A stretch of 64,000 nt of DNA from the NCBI GenBank assembly GCA_963707555.1, contig CAVPQM010000002.1, positions 186,001 to 250,000 on the forward strand. Reading direction: 5' to 3'. Within the stretch, counting starts at the first letter, position 1. The number at the start of each line of letters is the position of its first letter. Below, piece after piece: positions 35,900 to 44,906 of this stretch. This DNA comes from JAFAFN01 sp963707555 (GTDB lineage: Bacteria > Actinomycetota > Acidimicrobiia > Acidimicrobiales > Microtrichaceae). The notes beneath the pieces are model-generated. The model saw only the letters and a program-made list of their open reading frames with translations, ran no database searches and was not told the origin of the DNA. Both the position numbers and the translations under genes were made by a program.

Positions 35900-36831
35900 T
35901 CAGTAGCCGAGGCGCTCGAGCGACTGCGCCTTGGACTGCCAGTCCTTGTCGACCTTCACGAGCAGCTCGATGAACGCTCCTGCGGGCAGCTGCTTGCGCA
36001 CCCGGGTGCCGACCTCCTTGAGCACGCTGCCGCCCTTGCCGATCACGATGCCCTTCTGGGAGTCGCGCTCGACGAGGATCTCGACGCGGATGCGCGGCCA
36101 GTCCCACTCGGCGACCCGGGTCGCGATCGAGTGCGGCAGCTCCTCACGGGTCACGGCCAGCAGCTGCTCGCGGACCAGCTCGGCGACCAAGAACGGCTCG
36201 GGCATGGTCTCGTCCTGCCCACCGGGTACCAACGAGGGCCCTCGGGCAGCCGCGACAGCAGGTGCTCGACGAGCGCGTCGACGCCCTCGCCGGTGCGGGC
36301 CGACACCGGGAAGTACTCGCTGAAGTCGAACGCCGACGCCTTGGTGAGCTGCCCGAAGATCTGCTCCTCGTTCGCTGCGTCGACCTTGTTGACCACGACG
36401 ATCGAGTTCGGCGGCAGCCGCTCGGCGATGTAGCGGTCGCCGGGACCGAGCGGCGCGGTCGCCTCGATGAGCAGACAGGCGACGTCGATCCCGTCGAGCG
36501 AGCTCGTCGCAGTGTCGTTGAGCCGCTCCCCCATCAGCGTGCGCGGCTTGTGGATGCCGGGGGTGTCGACGAACACGATCTGCGCGTCGTCACGGTCGAG
36601 CACGCCGCGGATCTGGTGGCGGGTGGTCTGGGGCTTGTCCGAGACGATCGAGACCTTGCGACCGAGGATCTGGTTGAGCAGCGTCGACTTGCCGACGTTC
36701 GGACGCCCGACGAAGGTCACGAACCCCGAGCGGAAGCCGTCCGGCACGTCCGGGTCGTCCGCGATGCCGGCGGCGGCCAGCATCGCGTCCAGGTCGTCCG
36801 GCGTCTGCCGCCCGGCAGCCTCGTCGCTCAT
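35900..36831 (-). CDS. era: GTPase Era (one frame break)
   Basis: Ribosome-assembly GTPase acting on 16S rRNA; about 310 residues. G1 GRPNVGKST (~41), G2/G3 QTTRHQI and DTPGIHKPR, G4 NKVD, G5 VSARTGEG. The C-terminal KH domain has the RNA-binding VIGKGGSVLKEVG. At ~36225 one G is missing, so the KH half (starting GGQDETMPEPFLVAELVREQ) is in another frame. The ATG overlaps the stop of the preceding gene (ATGA). The operon with phoH, ybeY and corC is the classical arrangement. Confidence 0.95.
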
Positions 36832-38660
36832 GCCGACGGCTCCTGTTCGGTGACGGTCTCCTCGAGGCGCACCAGTCGCAGCCGGATGACCCGACGGCCG
36901 TCGACACGTTCGACGATCAGGCGGACGCCGTCGGTCTCGACGGAGTCCCCCGGCGCCGGGACCCGACCGAGCATGCCGAACACCAGGCCGCCGAGGGAGT
37001 CGTAGTCGCCCTCGGGCAGCGTCAGGTCGAGCTCGCCGTTGACGTCGTCGACGTTCAGCGACGCGTTGACGAGCACGTCGCCGTTGGCGAGCTCCTCGAC
37101 GTTGGGGACCTCGTCGTCGAACTCGTCGATGATCTCGCCGACGAGCTCCTCGAGCAGGTCCTCGAGCGTGACCAGACCCGCGGTGCCGCCGTACTCGTCG
37201 ACGACGATCGCCATGTGGGTGTGGCGTGCCTGCATCTCCGAGAGCAGCTCGGCGACGCGCTTGGTCTCGGGCACGAACATCGCCGGACGAAGCAGCTCCG
37301 ACACCAACCGGTCGCCGCTGCCCTCGCGCTCGGCACGCATGGCGTCCTTGACGTAGACGACGCCCACGATGTCGTCGATGTCGTCACCGAAGACCGGGAA
37401 GCGCGACAGGCCCTTGGCGATCGCCTTGTCGACGACCTCGGCGACGGTGCAGCTCGCGCCGATCGAGACCATGTCGGTCCGCGGCACCATGATCTCGCGG
37501 GCGACGGTGTCGCCGAAGTCGATGATCGACTCGATCAGGTCACGCTCGGACTCCTCGATCACCGAGTGCTCCATCGCCTCTTCGGCGAGCGCGAGGATCT
37601 CCTCCTCGGTGACGAACGGGCCCTTCTTCAGGCCCTTGCCCGGCAGGATGATGTTCGCCACGCCGATGAGGCCGCGGGCCGGCAGCCGCAGGACCCAGCC
37701 GGAGAACTCGACGATGGGCGCGGTCAGCAGCGCCGCACGCTCGGTGTGCTGCAGCGCCCAGGTCTTCGGGGCGGCCTCGGCGATCACGAACAGGACCAGC
37801 ACGTTCAAGACGATGCCGATGACCACCCCGGCGGCGCCGAAGAGGTTCGCCGCGAGCACACCGACGAGCGCGGACTGGATGGTCTGGACGATGTTGACCG
37901 ACAGGTAGATCGAGTTCAGGTCGCGCTCGAGGTTCTCGACGATGCGCAGCACCCTGGTTCCCCGGCGGGGGTCCTTCTGCGCGAGCGCGGTGGCACGCGA
38001 ACGCGACATCCGGGTGATCGACGTCTCGGCGAGCGCCAGGATCCCGGCGGTGAACGTCATCACGACGATCACCACCAGCATGACGATGTCGACGGTGCTC
38101 ATGGGGTTCGATCTCTCCAGGGGTCTCGGGGTCGGGGCGCGGTGCAGCGCCGTGAGCAGTGCTCGTTCGCGCTGCCACATGCGATCTCGATCGTCGGGCT
38201 CGGCGTGGTCCCAGCCGGCCAGGTGCAAGCCGCCGTGCACGACCAGCAGGGCGAGCTCGTCGTCGACGGTGCCGGCGTGCTCGGGTGCCTGTTGCGCGGC
38301 GACCGCCGGGCAGAGCACGACGTCGCCGACGAGCTCGGCGTCGGGTTCGGTGCCGTCGAGCGGGAAGCTGAGCACGTCGGTCGGTGCGCCGTCGCCCTCG
38401 AGGTGCTCGACCTTGAGCTCGGCGATCTCGTCGGGGTCGACCAGTGTCAGCGACGCCTGCGAGCGCTGCGGGGCGCCCTCGGCAGCGAGCACACGCGACA
38501 ACAACCCCGACAGGGTGTCGAGGTCGACGACGGTGGAGTCAGCGGTTCGGTCGTCCGCCGCGACGACGTCGGGGCCAGGTGCTCCCTGGTCGCGTCGCGG
38601 CCCGGGCGACGGGGGCTCGTCGTCCCGATCAGCGGGGACGACGTCGGTGCTCGGGGTCAT
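36828..38660 (-). CDS. ybeY: YbeY endoribonuclease joined in frame to CNNM/CorC-type membrane transporter
   Basis: One 610-residue reading. Residues ~45-180 are YbeY, the 16S rRNA 3'-end maturation and quality-control nuclease; the zinc motif is HGGLHLAGWDH (~140). From residue 187 a second protein follows: CNNM domain with three to four TM helices, two CBS motifs (MVPRTDMVSI; MAIVVDEYGGTAGLVTLEDLLEE) and a CorC_HlyC domain (Mg2+/Co2+ efflux family). An ATG at 38102, with GGAGAG upstream, could start the second gene separately. A one-base shift would give ybeY a stop overlapping that ATG. Fusion or a lost frame therefore both remain possible. It overlaps phoH and era by 4 bp. Confidence 0.85.
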   Translation of the reverse strand: MTPSTDVVPADRDDEPPSPGPRRDQGAPGPDVVAADDRTADSTVVDLDTLSGLLSRVLAAEGAPQRSQASLTLVDPDEIAELKVEHLEGDGAPTDVLSFPLDGTEPDAELVGDVVLCPAVAAQQAPEHAGTVDDELALLVVHGGLHLAGWDHAEPDDRDRMWQRERALLTALHRAPTPRPLERSNPMSTVDIVMLVVIVVMTFTAGILALAETSITRMSRSRATALAQKDPRRGTRVLRIVENLERDLNSIYLSVNIVQTIQSALVGVLAANLFGAAGVVIGIVLNVLVLFVIAEAAPKTWALQHTERAALLTAPIVEFSGWVLRLPARGLIGVANIILPGKGLKKGPFVTEEEILALAEEAMEHSVIEESERDLIESIIDFGDTVAREIMVPRTDMVSIGASCTVAEVVDKAIAKGLSRFPVFGDDIDDIVGVVYVKDAMRAEREGSGDRLVSELLRPAMFVPETKRVAELLSEMQARHTHMAIVVDEYGGTAGLVTLEDLLEELVGEIIDEFDDEVPNVEELANGDVLVNASLNVDDVNGELDLTLPEGDYDSLGGLVFGMLGRVPAPGDSVETDGVRLIVERVDGRRVIRLRLVRLEETVTEQEPSA

Positions 38661-39706
38661 CGTCGGTCGTCACCACCGGCGGGGGTGGTGGCGATGTCGT
38701 GGCGTTCGTAGGCGTCGACGATCTGCTGCACGATGCGGTGCCGCACGACGTCCGCGCCGGTCAGCTTCACGAACGAGATGCCATCGATGCCGCCGAGGAT
38801 CCCTTGGAGCTTCATGATCCCCGACCGTCCGCCGGGCACGTCGACCTGGGTGGCGTCGCCGGTGACGACCGCCTTGGAGTCGAACCCGATGCGGGTGAGG
38901 AACATCTTCATCTGCTCGGGCGTGGTGTTCTGCGCCTCGTCGAGGATGATGAAGGAGTTGTTGAGCGTGCGGCCTCGCATGAAGGCGAGCGGTGCGACCT
39001 CGACCACGCCCCGCTCGAGCAGCTTCTGGGCGCCCTCGGAGCCGACCATGTCGTGGAGTGCGTCGTAGAGCGGCCGCAGGTACGGATCGACCTTGGCCAT
39101 GAGGTCGCCGGGCAGGAAGCCGAGCCGCTCGCCTGCCTCGACCGCCGGTCGGGTCAGCACGATGCGCTCGACCTGCTTCGCCTGGAGCGCCTGGCAGGCC
39201 ATGGCGACGGCGAGCCACGACTTGCCGGTGCCCGCGGGGCCGATGCCGAAGGTCACCGTGTGGTCGCGGATCGCGTCGACGTAGCGCTTCTGGCCCGAGG
39301 TCTTGGGCCGCACGTGCGCGCCGCGGTAGGTGCGCAGCACATCGGCGGTGAGCACCTCGGAGGGCACCTCGTCGGCGCGGACCATGTCGATGGTGCGCTG
39401 CAGCGTCGCCGGGTCGAGGCGGTGGCCGCGCTCGACGAGCAGCACCAGTTCGGTGAAGAGGCGTCCCACGGTGACCGACTCGGGGCCGGTGACCGAGATC
39501 TCGTTGCCGCGCACCGACACGACCGTGTGCGGAAAGGCATCGGAGACCACGTCGAGCAGTTCGTCGTGGGTGCCGAGCAGCTCGGTCATGAGGTGGTTGC
39601 CGGGCACCCGCACCAACGTGTGGGACAGCGCGCCGTCGTCTGTGGTGAGGCCACCGCTCGACGCATCGGAGCGGTCAGACCCTCCGGAGGTTTCGAAGCT
39701 GTCCAT
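38657..39706 (-). CDS. phoH: PhoH-family ATPase
   Basis: A 349-residue RNA-associated P-loop ATPase. The N-terminal region (40-110) is KH-like; Walker A GPAGTGKS (~148) and Walker B FIILDEAQNTTPEQMKMFL are clear, as is TGDATQVDVP. It usually pairs with YbeY in ribosome quality control. ATG 39706 has TACACT 10 nt upstream. The stop overlaps the start of ybeY. The promoter overlaps that of the divergent gene at 39726. Confidence 0.93.
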   Translation of the reverse strand: MDSFETSGGSDRSDASSGGLTTDDGALSHTLVRVPGNHLMTELLGTHDELLDVVSDAFPHTVVSVRGNEISVTGPESVTVGRLFTELVLLVERGHRLDPATLQRTIDMVRADEVPSEVLTADVLRTYRGAHVRPKTSGQKRYVDAIRDHTVTFGIGPAGTGKSWLAVAMACQALQAKQVERIVLTRPAVEAGERLGFLPGDLMAKVDPYLRPLYDALHDMVGSEGAQKLLERGVVEVAPLAFMRGRTLNNSFIILDEAQNTTPEQMKMFLTRIGFDSKAVVTGDATQVDVPGGRSGIMKLQGILGGIDGISFVKLTGADVVRHRIVQQIVDAYERHDIATTPAGGDDRR

Positions 39707-39716
39707 TGCACGTCAG

Positions 39717-39722
39717 AGTGTA
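39717..39722 (-). promoter_or_regulatory. -10 element for phoH
   Basis: TACACT on the minus strand, 10 nt before ATG 39706; it lies within a few bases of the divergent GTG starts at 39723/39726. Confidence 0.45.
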
Positions 39723-39725
39723 GTG

Positions 39726-40268
39726 GTGAACACCACCGGTCACGGGGGCGATAACGCAGACGACCTGCTCGCCGACGCGATCGTCGACGATGCGGTCCGC
39801 CGGCGGCGTGCCGAAGGGTGGGGTCGCCGGCGTGCGCTCGACGACGTCGACGTCGCTGCGACCCTGGCCGAATGCGTCGGCGAACAGGTGGTCGTCCTGG
39901 TCGCCACAGGCGAGGAGCTGCGCGCCACGATCACCTTCGCAGGGCCGCTGACCGTCCACCTCGAGGCCGTCGCGTCGACCCACTGGGTGCGCACCGATGC
40001 GATCGTGGCGGTCACGCCGATCTCCGGACGACTCGCTGCGCCGTCGGGTGCATCGCTGCCCTCCGGGGCGAGCGGTGACGTGCCGTTGGTCTCGCTGCTC
40101 GCGGATCTGGTCGACGACGAGCGTTCCGTCGAGCTGCATCTGATCGGCGGGACGGTGCTGATCGGCGTCGTGGCGGCGGTCGGCCGGTCGGTCGTCGTGT
40201 CGGATCCGGCCGGCAACAGCTCTGCGGTCGACCCCGACGCCGTGCGGAGCGTCACCCTGCCCTGGTGA
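39726..40268 (+). CDS. Hypothetical protein divergent from phoH
   Basis: A 180-residue protein of no recognised family. A basic RRRRAEGWGRRRALDDVDVAATL segment precedes two similar beta-rich halves: VVVLVATGEELRATITFAGPLTVHLEAV and VELHLIGGTVLIGVVAAVGRSVVVSDPAGN. The repeat looks like a duplicated Sm/SH3-like barrel. The start is GTG 39726 (GTG 39723 is also in frame). Divergent promoter shared with phoH suggests an RNA-related or housekeeping role, but this is speculation. Confidence 0.65.
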   Translation: MNTTGHGGDNADDLLADAIVDDAVRRRRAEGWGRRRALDDVDVAATLAECVGEQVVVLVATGEELRATITFAGPLTVHLEAVASTHWVRTDAIVAVTPISGRLAAPSGASLPSGASGDVPLVSLLADLVDDERSVELHLIGGTVLIGVVAAVGRSVVVSDPAGNSSAVDPDAVRSVTLPW

Positions 40269-40395
40269 GCGTCGCGGCGGCCTGCCGGGCCACGCCGGGC
40301 TGAGCCCCTGAGCGGCCTCCGCGCTGGTCCCGGGTCACCGCCGACGCTGTGCCGCATTCCACGGCAGGCGCCCGGGGGCGTCTGGAAGACTGTGG

Positions 40396-42609
40396 ATGCA
40401 AGTTCCAGGAGCCACCACCTACTGGTCGACCAGGAGGCAGATGCCCTCGAGCGCAACCGTGACGGTGCTCTTCTGCGACGTCGTCGGTTCGACAGAACGA
40501 CTGGTCCGCCTCGGCGACATCGCCGCGGACGACGATCGGCGGGCGCTGTTCGCCGCGTTGACCGAGGCGGTCGCGCGCAACGGCGGCCAGGTCGTGAAGC
40601 ACCTGGGCGACGGGCTGATGATCGTGTTCGAGCACAGCGCGGTCCGCGCGCTGGCGTGCGCTGCCGACCTGCACCTGGCCGCACGATCGATCGACCCCGA
40701 CGACCCGATCCGCCTGCGCGTCGGCATCAGCGCCGGCGAGGTCGCCCACGAGCACGGCGACTGGTTCGGCCTGCCCGTCGTCGAGGCCGCGAGGCTCTGC
40801 AACGCTGCGGCACCGGACCAGACCCTGGCCAACGCCGTCGTGCGTCATCTGGTCGGGTCGCGAGCGGTCGACCACCGGATCACCGAGATCGGGGCGCTGC
40901 CCCTGAAGGGCCTCGCCGAGCCCCTGCCGACGGTGCAGGTCGACTGGCTCGACGGCTCCGACCCGACGACCGATCGCCCCATCCTGGTCCCCACCATCGC
41001 GCCGGTCGAGCGGCGTCGGGCCGTCGCGGGCGCAGCGATCGAGGACGACGAGCTCGACCTGCCCACCCGACGCCGTCGCACCACGACGCTCGCCATCGCG
41101 GCGCTGCTCGCCGTCGCGCTGATCGGTGGCGGCGTGCTGCTCTCGTCGAGGAGCGACGGCCCGAACCGGGGCGCCGGCGACCCGGACGCGAGTGCGGATC
41201 GGCAGCTCACGACACCGCGGGGCTACCACCCGATCCTCCGGTCGGCGGAGTGCTCGGCCGAGATCGCGGACGCCGCGCCCGACGCGGTCTGCCGGGAGCT
41301 GATCGTTCCGGAGTCGCGCGACGACCCGGACGGCCCGGAGGTGGCGGTGCCGGTCACCAGCATCTACGCGGACCACCCGAGCGCGGATCCGGTCGTGCTC
41401 GTCGACGTGAACGAACCGGTGACCACGACCTCGTTGACCCAGGTCGCCGACGTGCACGCCCTGGGGCTGCGAGGGTTCGCACCGGGTGGCCGTCCCGAGC
41501 TCGACTGCCCGGAGCTGCGCACCGCATGGATCGAGACGCTCCCGCTGCGCGCCGACGCGCCCGAGGCGATCGACCGCCGCGTCGAGGCTGCTCGCCAGTG
41601 CTCGGATCGACTGAAGGACGAAGATGACGTGCACCTCGAGGGCTACGACATGGCCGAGGTCGCGGACGACATCCGCGACCTGGTGATCGCGGACGACCTG
41701 GCCCCGGTGAACCTGGCCGGTGGCGGGTTCACGACCACCGCGGTGGCGGCGTTCGCTCGCAGCGCCCCCGACGCGGTGTCGGCGGTGCTGCTGACCAGCC
41801 CGGTCAGTCCCGGCAGCTCGCCGCTGGGCGACCCGGTGCAGTCCCTCGAGAAGTCCTTCGATCACCTGATCGACCTGTGCCAGGACGATCCCGAGTGCGA
41901 CGCCGCCCACCCCGACCTCGCCACGTCCTACGGCGACAGGTCCGAGGAGCTCGACACGACGCCGGTTCCGGTCAGCACCAAGACGCTGGTGGGCACCGGC
42001 CCGCACCAGGTGCTGCTCGACGGACGCAGGTGGGCCGCCGCGCTCGAGTCCGCGCTGTTCCAGTCCGATCGACTCGGCCTGGTGCCCGAGGCGATCGACG
42101 GTGCCGGTGCCAGCGCCGAGCTGGCGGCATCGACGGGCATCGACGAAGAGGCCCGCTTCTTCATCGCGCCGACCGCCCGAGCGGGCGCCACGTTGTCGTA
42201 CATGTGCAGCTACGACGCCCTGCCGAACCGCACCGCCGAGATCTCGGCGAGGGCCGCCGAGCAGTTCGCAGGCGCGAACGATGCGAGCTTCGCCCGCATC
42301 TGCGAGGCGTGGGACGTGCCGTCGAGCTACGACCAGCTCTCCCACCCGCTCGTCGGTGACATCCCCGTGTTCATCGCGCAGGGCGGCATCGCCGGGTCCG
42401 GTGTGAACGAGTGGGGCGAGGAGATGGCCGCGCAGCTCGACCACGCGACGCTGGCCGTCTTCCCGACCATGAGCGCGGATCTGGCGTACTCACCACCGCC
42501 GTGCCTGCGTCGCCTCCGCAACGAGTTCATCGAGGATCCGGACGCCCGACTCGACGTGAAGGGCTGTGTGCAGCAGTCCCCCGACATCGACTTCGTCGGC
42601 GACGGTTGA
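40396..42609 (+). CDS. Class III nucleotide-cyclase-like domain fused through one TM helix to an alpha/beta-hydrolase-like ectodomain
   Basis: A 737-residue protein. Residues ~20-185 are a cyclase homology domain: VLFCDVVGST and HLGDGLMIVF supply the two metal Asp. The usual VNxAAR is VVEAARL, so the transition-state Asn is missing. A TM helix (LAIAALLAVALIGGGVLL) is at ~232. The outside part (250-737) has six or more Cys (CSAEIADAAPDAVC and CQDDPECDAA) and resembles secreted TAP-like alpha/beta hydrolases in its CPELR and DHATLAVFP segments. The usual GxSxG is not clear (NLAGGGFTT at that place), so catalysis is doubtful. It may be a transmembrane receptor-cyclase. No SD; start ATG 40396 is provisional. 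Confidence 0.78.
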   Translation: MQVPGATTYWSTRRQMPSSATVTVLFCDVVGSTERLVRLGDIAADDDRRALFAALTEAVARNGGQVVKHLGDGLMIVFEHSAVRALACAADLHLAARSIDPDDPIRLRVGISAGEVAHEHGDWFGLPVVEAARLCNAAAPDQTLANAVVRHLVGSRAVDHRITEIGALPLKGLAEPLPTVQVDWLDGSDPTTDRPILVPTIAPVERRRAVAGAAIEDDELDLPTRRRRTTTLAIAALLAVALIGGGVLLSSRSDGPNRGAGDPDASADRQLTTPRGYHPILRSAECSAEIADAAPDAVCRELIVPESRDDPDGPEVAVPVTSIYADHPSADPVVLVDVNEPVTTTSLTQVADVHALGLRGFAPGGRPELDCPELRTAWIETLPLRADAPEAIDRRVEAARQCSDRLKDEDDVHLEGYDMAEVADDIRDLVIADDLAPVNLAGGGFTTTAVAAFARSAPDAVSAVLLTSPVSPGSSPLGDPVQSLEKSFDHLIDLCQDDPECDAAHPDLATSYGDRSEELDTTPVPVSTKTLVGTGPHQVLLDGRRWAAALESALFQSDRLGLVPEAIDGAGASAELAASTGIDEEARFFIAPTARAGATLSYMCSYDALPNRTAEISARAAEQFAGANDASFARICEAWDVPSSYDQLSHPLVGDIPVFIAQGGIAGSGVNEWGEEMAAQLDHATLAVFPTMSADLAYSPPPCLRRLRNEFIEDPDARLDVKGCVQQSPDIDFVGDG

Positions 42610-42719
42610 CGCCATTTCGCGACAGTCACTGAAGTTCACGGCCGAGCGGCCGACAGGTCTGCCAGGCCGTCGACCACCCCGCGGCGACGCGCCTGCGCTG
42701 ACGAAGGAGAGCAGGACAC

Positions 42720-43604
42720 ATGACCGCTGCACGCCCCGAGAACATCGACGCCGGCCCCCACACGACCGACGACGGCCTCTTCGGCACCGACTCGGTGTCG
42801 TGGCGTGGCATGGCGCACCCGTCGACGGCCATCGCCGCTGCGACGGCCGCGACGATCCAGATGCTGTACCCGCCGGTGATGTACGTCATCGACCAGGCCT
42901 CGAGCTTCCGTCAGAAGCCCGAGCTGCGCGCCCAGCGCACCAGCGAGTACGGCACGACGATCACCTACGGCGACGTCGCGTCGGCCGAGAAGGCCGCCGA
43001 GACGCTGCGCCGCATCCACGCCCGCTGCCACGCGGTGCACCCCGACACCGGCGAGACGATCAACGCGGACGACGAGCACCTGCTGGTGTGGGTGAACAAC
43101 GCCCTCACCTGGTCGCTGCTGCGAGGTTGGCAGACCTACGGGCTCGAGCTGACCCCCGCCGAGCGCGACCAGTTCGTCGTCGAGCAGAAGATCGCGGCGC
43201 GGCTCGTCGGCTGCGACCCCGACAAGGTCGCCTCGAGCGTCGCCGAGCTCGAGGCGTACATGACCTCGATGGAGCCGCGGCTCGCGCAGACCACCCCGTG
43301 CCTGTGGTTCAAGGACCTGATGGCCGCCGCGCCCGACGAGGGCGGCGCACCCGCAGCGATGGGCAAGGCCTTGATGGTCAACGCGTCGATCGCGCTGATG
43401 AGCGATCACCACCGTCGCCTCTACGGCTTCCCGTGGGGCCCCATCCGTGAGCGGTTCGTGGTCGGCACGACCAAGGCCGTGCTCGGCTCGGTCGCCGAGA
43501 AGACCCCGTTCGAATCGGCGGTCACGCAGCTGCGCGACTACGTCGACACCCACGCGTTCGGCGCACGTCGCCAGCGTGAGGTGATCGTTCCCGTCGCCGG
43601 CTGA
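42720..43604 (+). CDS. MpaB-family (DUF2236) oxygenase
   Basis: A 294-residue soluble protein of the latex-clearing-protein/MpaB family, heme-binding oxygenases that act on isoprenoids or similar lipids. Visible elements are VSWRGMAHPSTAIAAATAATIQMLYP near the N-terminus, RTSEYGTTITYGDVASAEKAAE (~75), VHPDTGETINADDEHLLVWVNNALTWSLLRGW (~105-135; conserved His and Trp), and YGFPWGP. ATG 42720 has GGAG about ten bases upstream. It sits alone after the cyclase gene. Mycolic-acid or carotenoid substrates cannot be inferred. Confidence 0.85.
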   Translation: MTAARPENIDAGPHTTDDGLFGTDSVSWRGMAHPSTAIAAATAATIQMLYPPVMYVIDQASSFRQKPELRAQRTSEYGTTITYGDVASAEKAAETLRRIHARCHAVHPDTGETINADDEHLLVWVNNALTWSLLRGWQTYGLELTPAERDQFVVEQKIAARLVGCDPDKVASSVAELEAYMTSMEPRLAQTTPCLWFKDLMAAAPDEGGAPAAMGKALMVNASIALMSDHHRRLYGFPWGPIRERFVVGTTKAVLGSVAEKTPFESAVTQLRDYVDTHAFGARRQREVIVPVAG

Positions 43605-43640
43605 GCGGTCGCCGGCTGAACCGGCCGGCTCGCTCGCTGT

Positions 43641-44489
43641 TCAGTCCGGCGTCGCGCCGGTCACGATCCACGTGCCGGCGCCCAGCCGCACGACGTCGCC
43701 GCCGCGGTGCTCCTCGAGCGCCTCGGCGGTGGCGCGCACGGCGCGCAGACGGGTGGTCGGTGTGGACCGTGCGAGCGCAGGGGCGGTCATGGGGTTCTGC
43801 TCGAGCAGGCGGGCGGCGAGCGCCTCGAGGTCGTCGGCGCCGTGGAGCACCGCCTCGTCCGGACCGGCGTCGATCTCCACCGACTCGAACCCAGCCGAGT
43901 CCAGCAGCGTCGCCAGGTGATCAGGATCGGCCAACGAGAACGGTCCCGGGGCACCGGGTGCGGGCGGCGTCAGGCCGCTCAGTTGTGCGGCGCCGGCGAG
44001 CACCGGCACGAGCATGAACGGATTGACCGCCGGTGACTGGAAGCAGACGAACCCGAGTCGGCCACCGGGACGAAGTGCGGCGGCGATGTTCGAGAAGGCG
44101 AGCACCGGGTCGGGGAAGAACATGACCCCGAACCGAGAGAACGCCACGTCGAAGGGTTCGTGGGCGAACCACGCGTGCTGGACGTCCGCTGCGAGGAACT
44201 CGACGTTCCCCAACCCGGCGGCCTCGGCGCGGCGCGCCGCCTCGTCCAGCATCCTCGCCGACAGGTCGAGGCCGAGCACTCCGCCGGGATCGACGAGCGT
44301 GGCGAGCGCACGGGTGGTGGCGCCGGTGCCGCATCCGACGTCGAGCACCCGCTCCCCCGGCTGCGGCGCCAGACGCTCGATGACCGACGCGCCGAAGGGC
44401 GCGAGGGTGTGGTCATAGGCGTCCGCGTGGTCGACCCACGCGCCGCCGACGGCGTCGTTCCACAGTTCGAACTGCGACGATTCGGCCAC
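43641..44489 (-). CDS. SAM-dependent methyltransferase
   Basis: A 282-residue class I methyltransferase. Motif I is VLDVGCGTGATTRAL (~47-61), then LGLDLSARML and the FDVAFSRFGVMFFPDP motif. The C-terminal FESVEIDAG segment completes the fold. Closest overall to UbiE/type-11 methyltransferases; substrate unknown. GTG 44489 has TAGCGT 6 nt upstream. It converges with the MpaB oxygenase. Confidence 0.88.
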   Translation of the reverse strand: MAESSQFELWNDAVGGAWVDHADAYDHTLAPFGASVIERLAPQPGERVLDVGCGTGATTRALATLVDPGGVLGLDLSARMLDEAARRAEAAGLGNVEFLAADVQHAWFAHEPFDVAFSRFGVMFFPDPVLAFSNIAAALRPGGRLGFVCFQSPAVNPFMLVPVLAGAAQLSGLTPPAPGAPGPFSLADPDHLATLLDSAGFESVEIDAGPDEAVLHGADDLEALAARLLEQNPMTAPALARSTPTTRLRAVRATAEALEEHRGGDVVRLGAGTWIVTGATPD

Positions 44490-44495
44490 ACCCCG

Positions 44496-44501
44496 ACGCT
44501 A
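44496..44501 (-). promoter_or_regulatory. -10 element for a leaderless transcript
   Basis: TAGCGT on the minus strand, 6 nt before GTG 44489. Confidence 0.5.
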
Positions 44502-44551
44502 CGCACCATGCGGGGTGCGACGTCGGGGATCGCGAGGTCGCACCTGCGCGG

Positions 44552-44788
44552 TCAGCTGTCGGCGAGCTCGTCGTCGCCGGCGACCGACGAGGCGTCGAGC
44601 GTGCCGGGCTGGATGCGACACGACTCGATGAAGTCGGCGACCTCTGACTCCTTGAGCCGGATCACACGACCGAACCGGTAGGCGGGGATCTTCCCGTCGT
44701 CGATGAAGCGGTAGAGCGTGCGGGGCGTGATGCCGAGTCGTCGAGCGCTCTCCACGGTGTTCAGCCAGGTGATGTCCGAGGTGCTCAC
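44552..44788 (-). CDS. Excisionase-family (HTH_17) DNA-binding protein
   Basis: A 78-residue MerR-like single-domain protein: WLNTVESARRLGITPRTLYRFIDDGKIPAYRFGRVIRL is the winged helix (residues 8-45), followed by ESEVADFIESCRI and an acidic tail. In actinobacteria such proteins, like BldC, are chromosomal regulators rather than phage excisionases; no integrase is nearby. GTG 44788 has TAGAGT 8 nt upstream. Confidence 0.88.
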   Translation of the reverse strand: MSTSDITWLNTVESARRLGITPRTLYRFIDDGKIPAYRFGRVIRLKESEVADFIESCRIQPGTLDASSVAGDDELADS

Positions 44789-44796
44789 GGGAGTCG

Positions 44797-44802
44797 ACTC
44801 TA
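44797..44802 (-). promoter_or_regulatory. -10 element for a leaderless transcript
   Basis: TAGAGT on the minus strand, 8 nt before GTG 44788. Confidence 0.5.
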
Positions 44803-44893
44803 GCGACCCCTGTCGACACCCACGATGTTCTGCCGTGCCATCTCAGTACTTTTCGTTCCGGGTGGCCGCGCACCCACCTGGCGATCAGCCGCG

Positions 44894-44899
44894 TACCCT
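44894..44899 (+). promoter_or_regulatory. -10 element for a leaderless transcript
   Basis: TACCCT, 7 nt before ATG 44907. Confidence 0.5.
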
Positions 44900-44906
44900 C
44901 CCGCCG

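Noticed and set aside
40252..42444. 730-codon frame antisense to the cyclase-hydrolase gene
   Set aside because: Same reasoning; no domain, no plausible start signal.
44552..44788. Sign of a prophage or integrative element (excisionase)
   Set aside because: No integrase, att repeats or phage genes; BldC-like proteins of this type are ordinary chromosomal regulators.
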